Shown here: positions 28,164 to 37,435 of the stretch, in pieces | How positions within the stretch are numbered: position 1 is the first letter of the stretch | Layout: each line of letters opens with the position of its first letter | Source of the DNA: Bradyrhizobium guangzhouense | GTDB lineage: Bacteria; Pseudomonadota; Alphaproteobacteria; Rhizobiales; Xanthobacteraceae | Assembly: GCF_004114955.1 (NCBI RefSeq) | Contig: NZ_CP030053.1 | Location: 7,094,887 to 7,158,886, forward strand | Direction of reading: 5' to 3' | DNA: 64,000 bases | Position numbers and translations under genes: made by a program | Notes under the pieces: model-generated | The model's database searches: none | What the model was told of the DNA's origin: nothing | Seen by the model: the letters and a program-made list of their open reading frames with translations, nothing else

Positions 28164-29540
28164 ATGTCGATGCAGAATGTGGCCCCATCAGCGCTTCAGT
28201 ACACCGCGCCGAAACGCAACGCGCTGACGCACATCCCCGGCGACGAAGGCTGGCCGATCATCGGCAAGACGTTTCAGGTGCTGGCCGATCCCAAGGGGCA
28301 TATCGAGCGAAACGGCGCCAAATACGGTCCGGTCTACCGCACCCATATTTTCGGCGAGACCAACATCGTGCTGCTCGGCCCGGAGGCCAACGAGCTCGTG
28401 CTGTTCGACCAGCAAAAGCTGTTCTCGTCGACCCATGGCTGGAACAACGTTCTCGGGCTGCTGTTTCCGCGCGGCCTGATGCTGCTCGACTTCGACGAGC
28501 ACAGGCTGCATCGCAAGGCGCTGTCGGTCGCGTTCAAGTCCGGGCCGATGAAATCCTATCTCAGCGATCTCGACCGCGGCATCTCCGCGCGCGTCGCGCA
28601 ATGGAAGGCCAAGCCGGGCGAGATGCAGCTTTATCCGGCGATGAAGCAGCTCACGCTCGATCTCGCCGCGACGTCCTTTCTCGGCGCCGACATCGGGCCC
28701 GAGGTCGACGAGATCAACCGCGCCTTCGTCGACATGGTGGCGGCTGCGGTCGCCCCGATCCGCCGCCCCCTGCCCGGCACGCAGATGGCGGCAGGCGTGA
28801 GGGGTCGCAAACGCATCATCGCCTATTTCCGCGAGCAGATTCCTCTGCGCCGCGGCAATCACGGAGGCGATGATTTGTTCTCGCATCTCTGCCGTGCCAC
28901 CCATGAGGACGGCGCGCTGTTGTCCGACCAGGACATCATCGACCATATGAGCTTCCTGATGATGGCCGCGCACGACACGCTGACCTCGTCGCTGACGTCC
29001 TTCATCGGCGAGCTCGCCGCCAATCCCGACTGGCAGAGCAAGCTGCGCAGCGAAGTTCTTGCGCTCGGGCTCGCGCCGGGTGCGCCCAGCAGCTTCGACG
29101 ACCTCGAAAAGATGCCGCTGTCGGAAATGGCCTTCAAGGAAGCGCTGCGGATCAAGCCGCCGGTGCCCTCGATGCCGCGGCGCGCGATGCGCGATTTCAC
29201 CTTCAAGGGCTATGCGATTCCCGCCGGCACTGCCGTCGGCGTCAATCCGCTCTACACGCACCACATGACGGATATCTGGCCGGAGCCTGATCGCTTCGAT
29301 CCCTTGCGCTTCACCGAGGAAGCCCAGCGCAATCGCCATCGCTTCGCCTGGATTCCGTTCGGCGGCGGCGCCCATATGTGCCTCGGCCTGCACTTCGCCT
29401 ACATGCAGGCGAAATGCTTTGCACGGCACTTCCTGCAGAACATCGAGGTGTCTCTCGAGCCCGGCTACAAGCCGGCCTGGCAGATGTGGCCGATCCCGAA
29501 GCCGCGGGATGGGTTGAGGGTGCGGGTGAAGGCGGTTTAG
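28164..29540 (+). CDS. Cytochrome P450
   Basis: 458-residue soluble P450. The heme loop is FGGGAHMCLG with Cys406, the K-helix ExxR is KEALRIKPP and the I-helix is MMAAHDTLTSSLT, where the usual AGxDTT has become AAHDTLTS. The N-terminus IPGDEGWPIIGKTFQVLADP, without a membrane anchor, and the long PERF-like WPEPDRFDPLRFT recall CYP120/CYP26-like enzymes more than typical bacterial CYP101 types. ATG 28164 was chosen over the upstream open frame. No ferredoxin is adjacent. Confidence 0.92.
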   Translation: MSMQNVAPSALQYTAPKRNALTHIPGDEGWPIIGKTFQVLADPKGHIERNGAKYGPVYRTHIFGETNIVLLGPEANELVLFDQQKLFSSTHGWNNVLGLLFPRGLMLLDFDEHRLHRKALSVAFKSGPMKSYLSDLDRGISARVAQWKAKPGEMQLYPAMKQLTLDLAATSFLGADIGPEVDEINRAFVDMVAAAVAPIRRPLPGTQMAAGVRGRKRIIAYFREQIPLRRGNHGGDDLFSHLCRATHEDGALLSDQDIIDHMSFLMMAAHDTLTSSLTSFIGELAANPDWQSKLRSEVLALGLAPGAPSSFDDLEKMPLSEMAFKEALRIKPPVPSMPRRAMRDFTFKGYAIPAGTAVGVNPLYTHHMTDIWPEPDRFDPLRFTEEAQRNRHRFAWIPFGGGAHMCLGLHFAYMQAKCFARHFLQNIEVSLEPGYKPAWQMWPIPKPRDGLRVRVKAV

Positions 29541-29558
29541 TACCACTCTCGTGGCTTC

Positions 29559-29696
29559 GTAGGGTGGGTTAGCCTTGCGGCTGCGCGAAGCGCAGTCCGC
29601 ACGGCGTAACCCACCTCTTTAGTCTCGGCGATGACAGAAATGGTGGGTTACGCCAGCGCCCGCGCTTCGCGCAGCCGCTGTCTAACCCACCCTACG
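29559..29696. repeat. Long inverted repeat, GTAGGGTGG family
   Basis: GTAGGGTGGGTTAG at the left is mirrored by CTAACCCACCCTAC at the right; inner arms GGCTGCGCGAAGCGC / GCGCTTCGCGCAGCC also pair. It fills most of the gap between the P450 and histidine kinase genes and may end P450 transcription. Confidence 0.9.
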
Positions 29697-29771
29697 GCAT
29701 CTCTGCTCGCCTTCCGGTATGTGCCGGCCAGCGATCACAATTTTGGCACCTTCGCCAAAGAAGACTTCCGC

Positions 29772-30737
29772 ATGGGGAAGCTGATCGACGAATTCCGCAA
29801 GGGCTGGCAGGGCGTGGCGACGCCATCGCTCGGCCTGAGCCTTGTGTTTGCGCTGGCCTGCCTGCTGCTTTCGACCCTGGCGCGCTGGGGGCTCGCGCAG
29901 GTGCGCCCCGACGTCTACTTCACGCCTTACTTCCCCGCCGTGTTCTTTGCAGCCGCGTTCGGAGGATTTCGGGTCGGCATCGTGACCGCGCTGGTCGGCG
30001 GCGTGCTCGGCGTCGTCCTGAATTTCGGCGATGCGTTTGCCGATCGTGCGCGCTTCGCGCTGCTGACGCTCTATTGGGGCGTCTGCGCGCTAACCATTTG
30101 GGGCGTCGAGCATTATCGGACGATGCTTGCGGAGCAGCGCCGCATCTCCCGGCGACTGATCGAAGAGGAAGAGTATCGCAAGCTCTTGGTCGACGAACTG
30201 CAGCACCGGCTGAAGAACAAGCTGTCGACAGTGCACGCCGTGCTGCACCAGGTGCTGCACGACCAGCCGCAGGTCTGGGCCCGGATCGATCCGCGCCTGC
30301 GCTCGCTGGCCGCGACCGACGATCTGATCTCGCGGATCGACAAGGGCGGTTGCGATATCCGTGATCTCCTGATCTCCGAGCTCGGCCCCTACGGCCATGT
30401 CCGCTTCAGCCTCAACGGCGACCGGCTGTTCCTGCCACCGAAGCTCGCGGTCACACTGTCATTGATGTTTCACGAGCTCGCCACCAACGCCGGCAAATAC
30501 GGTGCGTTCTCGTCACCGCGCGGGTTGCTGCAGGTGTCATGGACCGTCAATGACGATCGTCTGACCATCACCTGGGACGAAACAGAGGGGCCAACCGTTG
30601 GCGAAATCTCCACGCCCGGCTTCGGTACCAAGCTCTTGAAGTCGGCGCTGTCAGCCTTCGACGGCAAGAGCGAGATCTCGTATTTGAAGACCGGGCTGCA
30701 TTGCATCATGCAGTGTCGCATTCCCAAGAGCGAATGA
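29772..30737 (+). CDS. Membrane sensor histidine kinase, HWE/HisKA_2 type
   Basis: 321-residue kinase. About four membrane segments (residues 20-110, including TPYFPAVFFAAAFGGFRVGIVTALVGGVLGVVLNFG, a DUF4118-like module) precede LLVDELQHRLKNKLSTVHAVLHQVL with the phosphoacceptor His, then FHELATNAGKYGAFSSPRGLLQVSW and ITWDETEG, the signature features of HWE/HisKA_2 kinases. No response regulator is adjacent. The frame is open further upstream into a repeat; ATG 29772 (MGKLIDEF) is preferred. Confidence 0.9.
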   Translation: MGKLIDEFRKGWQGVATPSLGLSLVFALACLLLSTLARWGLAQVRPDVYFTPYFPAVFFAAAFGGFRVGIVTALVGGVLGVVLNFGDAFADRARFALLTLYWGVCALTIWGVEHYRTMLAEQRRISRRLIEEEEYRKLLVDELQHRLKNKLSTVHAVLHQVLHDQPQVWARIDPRLRSLAATDDLISRIDKGGCDIRDLLISELGPYGHVRFSLNGDRLFLPPKLAVTLSLMFHELATNAGKYGAFSSPRGLLQVSWTVNDDRLTITWDETEGPTVGEISTPGFGTKLLKSALSAFDGKSEISYLKTGLHCIMQCRIPKSE

Positions 30738-30745
30738 CGGTGCAC

Positions 30746-30764
30746 CTCTCCCCGACGGGGAGAG
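30746..30764. terminator. Hairpin after the histidine kinase gene
   Basis: Perfect 9-base arms CTCTCCCCG / CGGGGAGAG with a single A between, starting 9 bases after the stop. There is no T-run, so it may be a 3' stability hairpin rather than a true terminator. Confidence 0.5.
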
Positions 30765-31029
30765 CTGAAGCGGGTCCCGGAGCTGACATCGATTTAATCA
30801 ATACTCTTAATGCGACGGGCCAAACGGCAATCGAAAGCGGACCGCGCGGTTCGCCCGCGCTTTCGCAGGTGCCGTTGACCTTCTGTTAATGACGATCGAC
30901 GGCGCGCCGGGTAACGCCACAAGTTTCTCCCAAAACACCCCCGTATTTGTGCGGACCCCTTAACCAAACCTAAGAGGGAACCGCGCATGATCGCGCCCAT
31001 TGCAAAGGCGCGCTGAAGCAACAAGATTC

Positions 31030-32775
31030 ATGAATTCTATGAACGACAACGCATATAACGGCGCGAGCGAAGCCGAGCTCGGATTTCTCAAGGAAATCGT
31101 TAGAATGCTGCCTGCCGGCCTGACCGTGCAGGACGCGCAAGGCAAGCTTCTCCTGGTTAACGATTTCGCCGCCGCCCAGCTCGGCATGGACGGCAGCCGT
31201 CCGTCGCCGGATCTCGCGCAGCGGCGCGAGGCTTGCGAGCGTGCGCTCCGGGCCGGGCAGCCCGTTGTCTCCGAAGAAGCGCTTCAGGACGGTCCCGCAC
31301 GTCAGGTGTTGCTGACCACCCATCGACCGGTGAGCTTCGCCGGCCGCGAGTTCTTGATCTCGGCGTCCGCCGACATCACCGAACAGAAGGATTTCGAGGA
31401 CCAGCTGTTTCGCTCGGCCTATTTCGACGAGCTGACCGGCCTGCCCTCGCGGCGCGTGATCGAGCATCGCGCCAACAGCCTGCTCGCCCGCGATCGCAGC
31501 GGCGAGCGCTTCGCGCTGGCCTTTCTCGACGTCGACAATTTCAAGCACATCAACGACTATTACGGCCACGCCGTCGGCGATGCGCTGCTGGTCGAGCTTT
31601 CGAAACGGCTCGGGCGGGACTTGCGCGGGTCCGACATGCTGTCGCGGATCTCCGGCGACGAATTCCTGCTGCTGCTCTCCCCGATCCGGAGCCAGGAGGA
31701 AGTCGCCGAATTCATGGCATCGACATTGGAGCGACTGACGGCGCCCTTCTTCATCGACAATTCGGAAGTGTTCGTCTCAACCTCGGTCGGTGTCAGCCTG
31801 TATCCCGACCATGGAAGCAGCTTCGAGACGTTGCGCCAGAACGCCGACATCGCGATGTACCGCATCAAGAACAACGGCAAGGGATCCGCCGCTTTCTTCG
31901 ATGCCGGCATGGAGCGCGAGGCGCTGGCGCGGATGAAGATCGAGCAATCGCTGCGGATGGCCATCCTCGAAAAGCGCTTCTGCTGCGCCTTCCAGTCCAA
32001 GGTCGACATCCGCACGCAAGCCGTGAAGGGCATCGAAGCCCTGGTGCGCCTGCGCGACGACGAGGGCGTCATCCAGGCACCGGGCTCCTTCATCAATCTG
32101 GCGGGCGAGCTCGGGCTGATCGACGAGCTCACGCATCTCGTGCTCGCCGAGATCGTCAAGTCGATCGACCTGATCAACGAGACCTTTGGCGCCGAAGCGA
32201 CCATCAGCATCAATGTCGCCGCCAAGCAGGCCGGCAACCCCGAATTCATGCGCAATTTCGCCCAGGCGCTCGATGATACCGGCTTTCCCCGGCGCTTCAT
32301 GATCGAGGTGACGGAAGATGCTTTCGTCGCCAAGAACCACTTCCAGGCCGAGATCCTGCCGATCTTCCGCAAGCTCGGCGTCGGCATCTCCATCGACGAT
32401 TTCGGCACCGGTTATTCGTCGCTGTCGGCGCTCGCCGACATCACCGCCGACGAGATCAAGATCGACCGCTCCTTCATCACCGACATCCATAAGCGGCCGC
32501 GCAGCCAGGGCATCTTGCGCGCGATCGAGTCCTTGAGCGAAGCGCTCGGCATGACGGTCATCGCCGAAGGCATCGAATCCTATGAGGAGCTCGCCTATCT
32601 CCAGGCCGCGACCAAGATCCGCTATGCGCAAGGCTATTATTTCGCGCGGCCCATCTTCCTGGAGGAGCTGAAGCTCGCCAGCCCCGCGTCCAGCGAATCC
32701 CGCGCCAGCGTGTCAGCCCGCCCGACGCAACAGAACCGCCAGGGCTATTCGCGGGCGAGCGGGTATCGGCGCTAA
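31030..32775 (+). CDS. PAS-GGDEF-EAL cyclic-di-GMP protein, cytoplasmic
   Basis: 581-residue soluble c-di-GMP protein: PAS at about 15-115, GGDEF at about 130-290 and EAL at about 310-550. The cyclase motif is SGDEF (RISGDEFLLLL), a variant that may be weak or active. The EAL side keeps GIEALVRL, EVTEDAF, IDDFGTGYSS, EIKIDRSF, AEGIES and YAQGYYFARP, so phosphodiesterase activity looks likely. NVAAKQ replaces the usual NVS. ATG 31030 is used; another ATG lies three codons later. Ribosome site weak. Confidence 0.9.
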   Translation: MNSMNDNAYNGASEAELGFLKEIVRMLPAGLTVQDAQGKLLLVNDFAAAQLGMDGSRPSPDLAQRREACERALRAGQPVVSEEALQDGPARQVLLTTHRPVSFAGREFLISASADITEQKDFEDQLFRSAYFDELTGLPSRRVIEHRANSLLARDRSGERFALAFLDVDNFKHINDYYGHAVGDALLVELSKRLGRDLRGSDMLSRISGDEFLLLLSPIRSQEEVAEFMASTLERLTAPFFIDNSEVFVSTSVGVSLYPDHGSSFETLRQNADIAMYRIKNNGKGSAAFFDAGMEREALARMKIEQSLRMAILEKRFCCAFQSKVDIRTQAVKGIEALVRLRDDEGVIQAPGSFINLAGELGLIDELTHLVLAEIVKSIDLINETFGAEATISINVAAKQAGNPEFMRNFAQALDDTGFPRRFMIEVTEDAFVAKNHFQAEILPIFRKLGVGISIDDFGTGYSSLSALADITADEIKIDRSFITDIHKRPRSQGILRAIESLSEALGMTVIAEGIESYEELAYLQAATKIRYAQGYYFARPIFLEELKLASPASSESRASVSARPTQQNRQGYSRASGYRR

Positions 32776-32977
32776 GGCCCGGTCACGCATTGAGCTTCGA
32801 TTAACGATGCAGGGCAGCATCCCTCGCAGGCGATTCGCAACCGCGACACAACGCCAGGCGGTTCCCGCCTTGCTGGATATCCGTAGAAGTTCGCAACCGG
32901 TTTAAGCCATGGGTAACCGGCTTTCCTAAGCATTGCGCCATCTGTCGGTGGTATTTCTGGTCCTTCAGGGGAGTGGG

Positions 32978-35900
32978 ATGCGCCAGTTTTTGTCAGGGAT
33001 GGCAGCTGCTATGGTCCGGGCCGCAAAAGGCGGCCGGGACGCCGCCATGCGGCGCGGCCCCGTGCTGTGGCTGACCCTCTCGGGCATGTTGCTGGTCGCC
33101 GGCATCTTCGGCGTGACCGCGATGGCCGTCGGCGGGTTTCGCGAGCGCACGCTGGCCAACCGCGAACGCGAGCTGGAAAACACCGTGCAGTTGATCGCGC
33201 GGCACTTCGATCAGCAGTTCGAAGATTCCGATGTCGTTGCTGCTGAGCTGATCGGACAGATGCACCTGCCCGATATCACCTCGCCCCAGATGTTCCGCGA
33301 GCGCATGTCCGGCCCCGAGGCCAATAGAATGCTGCGGAGCAGAATCAGCGCCGTCTCCTATCTCGGCGACGTCGCAATCTACGACGCCGACGGTGAGATC
33401 ATCTCCTGGTCACGCGCGCAGCCGCTGCCGAAGATCAGCATCTCCTCGCGCGACTACTTCAGGACCTTCAAGACCAATCCGATGTCGGAGCCGGTGCTGC
33501 TGGAGTCCGTGCGCAGCTTCCTGATCGGCAAATGGACGACGGTCGTGGCGCGGCGGCTCAGCCTGCCGGACGGCACTTTCGTCGGCGTGCTGGTGAGGCG
33601 GATCGATCCCGACAGCTATCAACGCTATTTCGCCTCCGTCGCGCTGGCCGAGGGCGCCGCCATCTCGTTGTTCGACCGCGAAGGCGTGATGCTGGCGCGC
33701 TACCCCAACGTCGAATCGATGATCGGCAGGAGCTACAAGAGTGCACCGCTGATGCAGAAGGTCCTGACCTTCGGCGGCCAGCACACACTTCGGATCAAGA
33801 GCCCGATCGACGGCACCGAGAAACTCGGCTCGGCGGCATCGTTGACCCATTTTCCGCTGGTTATCGTCGCCACCAACACGATGTCGTCGGCGCTGGCCGA
33901 CTGGCGGCAGCAGACCGGCTTCATGGTCACCACCGCGACGCTGTCTGCGGCGGGGATCGCGCTGATCCTGTTCCTGATCATCCGCCAGATCATCAAGCAG
34001 AACGGCGAGGCCCAGCAACGGCTGGAAGCCGAACGCCTACGGCTCGACACCGCCCTCAACAATATGTCGCAAGGGCTGATCCTGTACGACGCGGACGGCT
34101 ATATCGTCACCTGCAATCGCCGCTATGCCGACATGTTCGGCCTCTCCCACGACGTCATCAAGCCCGGCTGTCACATCCACGAGGCGATGTACCATCGCAA
34201 GGAGCGCGACGCGTTCAGCGGCGATGTCGAGGCGTTTTGTGCAGATGTCATGAGGGGCGTCGCCGAAGGCAAGGTCGCCACGAAAACCCATCAATTGCCC
34301 AACGGGCGCGCTTTCCAGGTCATCAACACCCCACTGGCGCAGGGCGGATGGGTCGCCACGATCGAGGAGATCACCGAACGGCGCAATCTGGAGCAGGAGC
34401 GCGACCGCAACTACACGTTCCTGCGCGAGATCATCGACCACATCCCCTCTCAGATCACGGTGAAGGACGCCAGAACGCGGCAATATCTGCTGCTCAACGG
34501 CGTCGCCGAACAGCTGTTCGGCCACTCCCGGCAGGACATCGTGGGCAAGACCGCGTTCGACATCTTCCCCGAAGCGTCCGCTGCCCGCATAACCGAAGAT
34601 GACGACAGCGCGCTGAAATCGAGTGACGGCTTGTTCAAGGACGAGCACGCCTGGCCGATGCCGGGTATGGGATTGCGCTACATCACTTCGACCAGGATCG
34701 GCATCCGCGACAAGGCCGGCGAGCCGCGCTATCTCGTCCACGTGATCGATGACGTGACCGAGCGGCGTCAGGCTGCCGAGAAGATCGCGCATATGGCGCA
34801 TTACGATGCGCTGACCGACCTGCCCAACCGCACGCTGTTCCGCGAGCAGATCGAGCGCGAGCTGGAGAAGGTCGCCGGCGGCGCCCAGTTCGCGCTGCTC
34901 TATATCGACGTCGACGAATTCAAGGGCATCAACGATTCGCTCGGCCACCATGTCGGCGACGAGCTGCTGATGGCGATCGCGGGCCGCATTCGCGCCTGCC
35001 TCAAGCCGGGCGATCTGATCGCGCGGCTTGGCGGCGACGAATTTGCCGTGATCCAGACGGGCATCGAATCGTCCACCGACGTGTTGGCCTTCGTGACGCA
35101 GATCCACGAAGCGATCCGCCGTCCGTATCACTGCCTCGGCCACCAGCTTTCCACCGACGCCAGCATCGGCATCGCTCTGGCGCCGCAGGACGGTGCCGAC
35201 CTCGACCAGCTCATCAAGAATGCCGACCTTGCGATGTACGGCGCCAAGGCGGAAGGGCGGCGCACCTACCGCTTCTTCGTGCCCGAGATGGATGCGAGCG
35301 CCAAGGCGCGCCTGTCGCTGGAGCAGGACCTGCGCCAGGCCCTGGTCAATGGCGGCTTCGAGATCCACTACCAGCCGCTGGTCAATCTGCATTCGGGCGT
35401 GGTGTCCGGCTGCGAGGCGTTGCTGCGCTGGCGCCATCCCGAACGCGGCATGGTCTCGCCGGCCGAATTCATTCCGATCGCCGAGGATACCGGCCTGATC
35501 AACGAGATCGGCGACTGGGTGCTGCGGACGGCCTGCAACGAGGCCGCGACCTGGCCCGCCCATGTCCGTCTCGCCGTCAACGTCTCGCCGGTGCAGCTCA
35601 AATGCGACACGCTGGCGTTGCGGATTGCCGGCGCACTTGCCGCCTCCGGGCTGGAGCCGCGCCGGCTGGAGCTCGAGATCACCGAAGCCGTGCTGATCCG
35701 CGACGACGAGGCGGCGCTCTCGATCCTGCACCAGCTCCGCTCGATCGGCGTGCGCATCGCGCTCGACGATTTCGGCACGGGCTATTCCTCGCTGAGCTAT
35801 CTGAAGCGCTTCCCGTTCGACAAGATCAAGATCGACCGCTGCTTCGTCGCCGATATCGCCGACGCCGGCGGCTCGCCTGTCATCGTGCAGGCGGTGGTGA

Positions 35901-36088
35901 ACATCGCCTCCGCCAGCAACATGACCACGGTCGCCGAAGGCGTCGAGACCGAGGCCCAGCGTGAGATGCTGCGCGCGCTCGGCTGCACGGAGATGCAGGG
36001 CTATTTGTTCAGCAGGCCGAAGCCGGCGGCCGAGGTCCGTGAGCTGTTCGGCCCCGGCGCTGCCATGCCCGTGGCGGCGGTGGCCTGA
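32978..36088 (+). CDS. Membrane dCACHE-PAS-PAS-GGDEF-EAL cyclic-di-GMP protein
   Basis: 1036-residue inner-membrane c-di-GMP enzyme. Membrane spans at about 28-50 and 316-338 enclose a periplasmic CACHE-like sensor (ISISSRDYFRTFKTNPMSEPVLLESV, as in PDC sensors). Then come two PAS domains (LNNMSQGLILYDADGY; IIDHIPSQITVKDARTRQYL), a GGDEF with intact RLGGDEFAV near 685 and an EAL with CEALLRW near 813, ELEITEAV, LDDFGTGYSS, KIKIDRCF and AEGVETE. Both activities look intact. ATG 32978 follows AGGGGAG. Its stop is one base before the next GGDEF gene's ATG. Confidence 0.93.
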   Translation: MRQFLSGMAAAMVRAAKGGRDAAMRRGPVLWLTLSGMLLVAGIFGVTAMAVGGFRERTLANRERELENTVQLIARHFDQQFEDSDVVAAELIGQMHLPDITSPQMFRERMSGPEANRMLRSRISAVSYLGDVAIYDADGEIISWSRAQPLPKISISSRDYFRTFKTNPMSEPVLLESVRSFLIGKWTTVVARRLSLPDGTFVGVLVRRIDPDSYQRYFASVALAEGAAISLFDREGVMLARYPNVESMIGRSYKSAPLMQKVLTFGGQHTLRIKSPIDGTEKLGSAASLTHFPLVIVATNTMSSALADWRQQTGFMVTTATLSAAGIALILFLIIRQIIKQNGEAQQRLEAERLRLDTALNNMSQGLILYDADGYIVTCNRRYADMFGLSHDVIKPGCHIHEAMYHRKERDAFSGDVEAFCADVMRGVAEGKVATKTHQLPNGRAFQVINTPLAQGGWVATIEEITERRNLEQERDRNYTFLREIIDHIPSQITVKDARTRQYLLLNGVAEQLFGHSRQDIVGKTAFDIFPEASAARITEDDDSALKSSDGLFKDEHAWPMPGMGLRYITSTRIGIRDKAGEPRYLVHVIDDVTERRQAAEKIAHMAHYDALTDLPNRTLFREQIERELEKVAGGAQFALLYIDVDEFKGINDSLGHHVGDELLMAIAGRIRACLKPGDLIARLGGDEFAVIQTGIESSTDVLAFVTQIHEAIRRPYHCLGHQLSTDASIGIALAPQDGADLDQLIKNADLAMYGAKAEGRRTYRFFVPEMDASAKARLSLEQDLRQALVNGGFEIHYQPLVNLHSGVVSGCEALLRWRHPERGMVSPAEFIPIAEDTGLINEIGDWVLRTACNEAATWPAHVRLAVNVSPVQLKCDTLALRIAGALAASGLEPRRLELEITEAVLIRDDEAALSILHQLRSIGVRIALDDFGTGYSSLSYLKRFPFDKIKIDRCFVADIADAGGSPVIVQAVVNIASASNMTTVAEGVETEAQREMLRALGCTEMQGYLFSRPKPAAEVRELFGPGAAMPVAAVA

Positions 36089-36089
36089 G

Positions 36090-37160
36090 ATGGCAAAGCT
36101 CCCCAAGACTCCTTCTGAGAAGGCGCGCGCGAAGACCGTCGATGTCGCCGATTCCTACGCGGTGCGGCTGATGCAGCACCTGGTGGTGCCGACCTTCGTG
36201 ATCGATCCGAAGCGGCGCGTGGTGATCTGGAACAAGGCCTGCGAGCGGCTGACCGGCGTTGCCGCCTCCGAGGTGATCGGTACCAACAAGCATTGGCAGG
36301 CCTTCTACGAGACCAGGCGCCCCTGCCTTGCCGACCTGGTCGCGCTCGACCGACCCGAGCAGCTGCCGGAGTTCTATTCGGAGTATGCCGCGCGCGGCCA
36401 TAACGGACTCGGCTTTTCCGCCGAGAACTGGTGCGTGATGCCAAAGCTCGGCAGCCAGCTCTATCTCGCGATCGACGCCGGCCCGATCCATGACGAGGCC
36501 GGCAATCTGATCGCCGTGGTCGAGACGCTGCGCGATCTCACCGACCAGAAGCGGGCGGAGATGGCGTTGAAGGAGCTTGCCACCAAGGACGGGCTGACTG
36601 GCCTGTCGAACCGCCGTTCGTTCGACCAGATGCTGATGAGCGAATGGGCCCGCGCGCAGCGGACGCAAAAGCCGCTGGCGCTGTTGTTCGTCGATGTCGA
36701 TCATTTCAAGCTGTTCAATGACGAGCACGGCCACCAGACCGGCGACGAGTGTCTGCGCGCGGTCGCTGACGTCGTCAGCCGCTACGCGCGCCGTCCGCTC
36801 GACCTCGCCAGCCGCTATGGCGGCGAGGAATTTGCGCTGATCCTGCCCGAGATGAGCAGCGACGACGCCTGCGTCATTGCCGAGGAGATCCGCCGCGCCG
36901 TGACGGCGTTGCGGATCGCCCATGGCGCCGATGGAGCCGGCGACCACGTCACCCTCAGTGTCGGCGTCGCCAGTCACGTCCCCGGCGAGGCCGATAACGC
37001 CCCGAACGGCCTGCTGGGCGCGGCCGACCAGGCGCTCTATGCCGCCAAGCGACTCGGCCGCAACCGTGTGGTCTGCTCGGAACGGGTGCTGGCCGAATTC
37101 ATGGGTCTCGGCCTCGACACGACGTCAGTTCCTGGCCTCGCCCCGCGCAAATCGGCCTGA
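36090..37160 (+). CDS. PAS-GGDEF diguanylate cyclase
   Basis: 356-residue soluble cyclase: one PAS domain (MQHLVVPTFVIDPKRRVVIWNKACERLTG) then a GGDEF domain with intact RYGGEEFALILPE near 244, making c-di-GMP. No RxxD inhibitory site is obvious in the expected position (five residues before GGEEF reads RPLDLASRYGGEEF; RPLD could fit loosely). The ATG at 36090 begins one base after the stop of the upstream GGDEF-EAL gene, so the two are co-transcribed and translation may be coupled. Confidence 0.93.
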   Translation: MAKLPKTPSEKARAKTVDVADSYAVRLMQHLVVPTFVIDPKRRVVIWNKACERLTGVAASEVIGTNKHWQAFYETRRPCLADLVALDRPEQLPEFYSEYAARGHNGLGFSAENWCVMPKLGSQLYLAIDAGPIHDEAGNLIAVVETLRDLTDQKRAEMALKELATKDGLTGLSNRRSFDQMLMSEWARAQRTQKPLALLFVDVDHFKLFNDEHGHQTGDECLRAVADVVSRYARRPLDLASRYGGEEFALILPEMSSDDACVIAEEIRRAVTALRIAHGADGAGDHVTLSVGVASHVPGEADNAPNGLLGAADQALYAAKRLGRNRVVCSERVLAEFMGLGLDTTSVPGLAPRKSA

Positions 37161-37270
37161 AGGTCGATCAGATCGCGTTGTTTCGACACGATCTTTTTGC
37201 GGATCAGGCAGGATTGCCGCGGCGAGACCGGTTGCCCGGCCCTCGCCATTAGGCTAAATGAGGCCTCGCT

Positions 37271-37347
37271 GCACCCGTAGCTCAGCTGGATAGAGCGTTG
37301 CCCTCCGAAGGCAAAGGTCACACGTTCGAATCGTGTCGGGTGCGCCA
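37271..37347 (+). tRNA. tRNA-Arg (anticodon CCG)
   Basis: A 77-nt cloverleaf. Acceptor GCACCCG pairs with CGGGTGC, the D-arm is GCTC/GAGC, the anticodon stem TTGCC/GGCAA holds loop CTCCGAA (anticodon CCG, reading CGG), and the T-arm ACACG/CGTGT has TTCGAAT. CCA is encoded at 37345-37347. Confidence 0.97.
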
Positions 37348-37435
37348 GCTCTCATTGCGATGTGCGCGTGGGCTCGTCCAAGCCGACTTGATCCTGCAGA
37401 TCGGGCTATCACGATTTCAGGAATCGCATCGGCGA

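Noticed and set aside
34037..36106. 689-codon open frame antisense to the GGDEF-EAL gene
   Set aside because: Shadow of a real gene; low-complexity Arg/Asp/Glu/Val composition and no domain.
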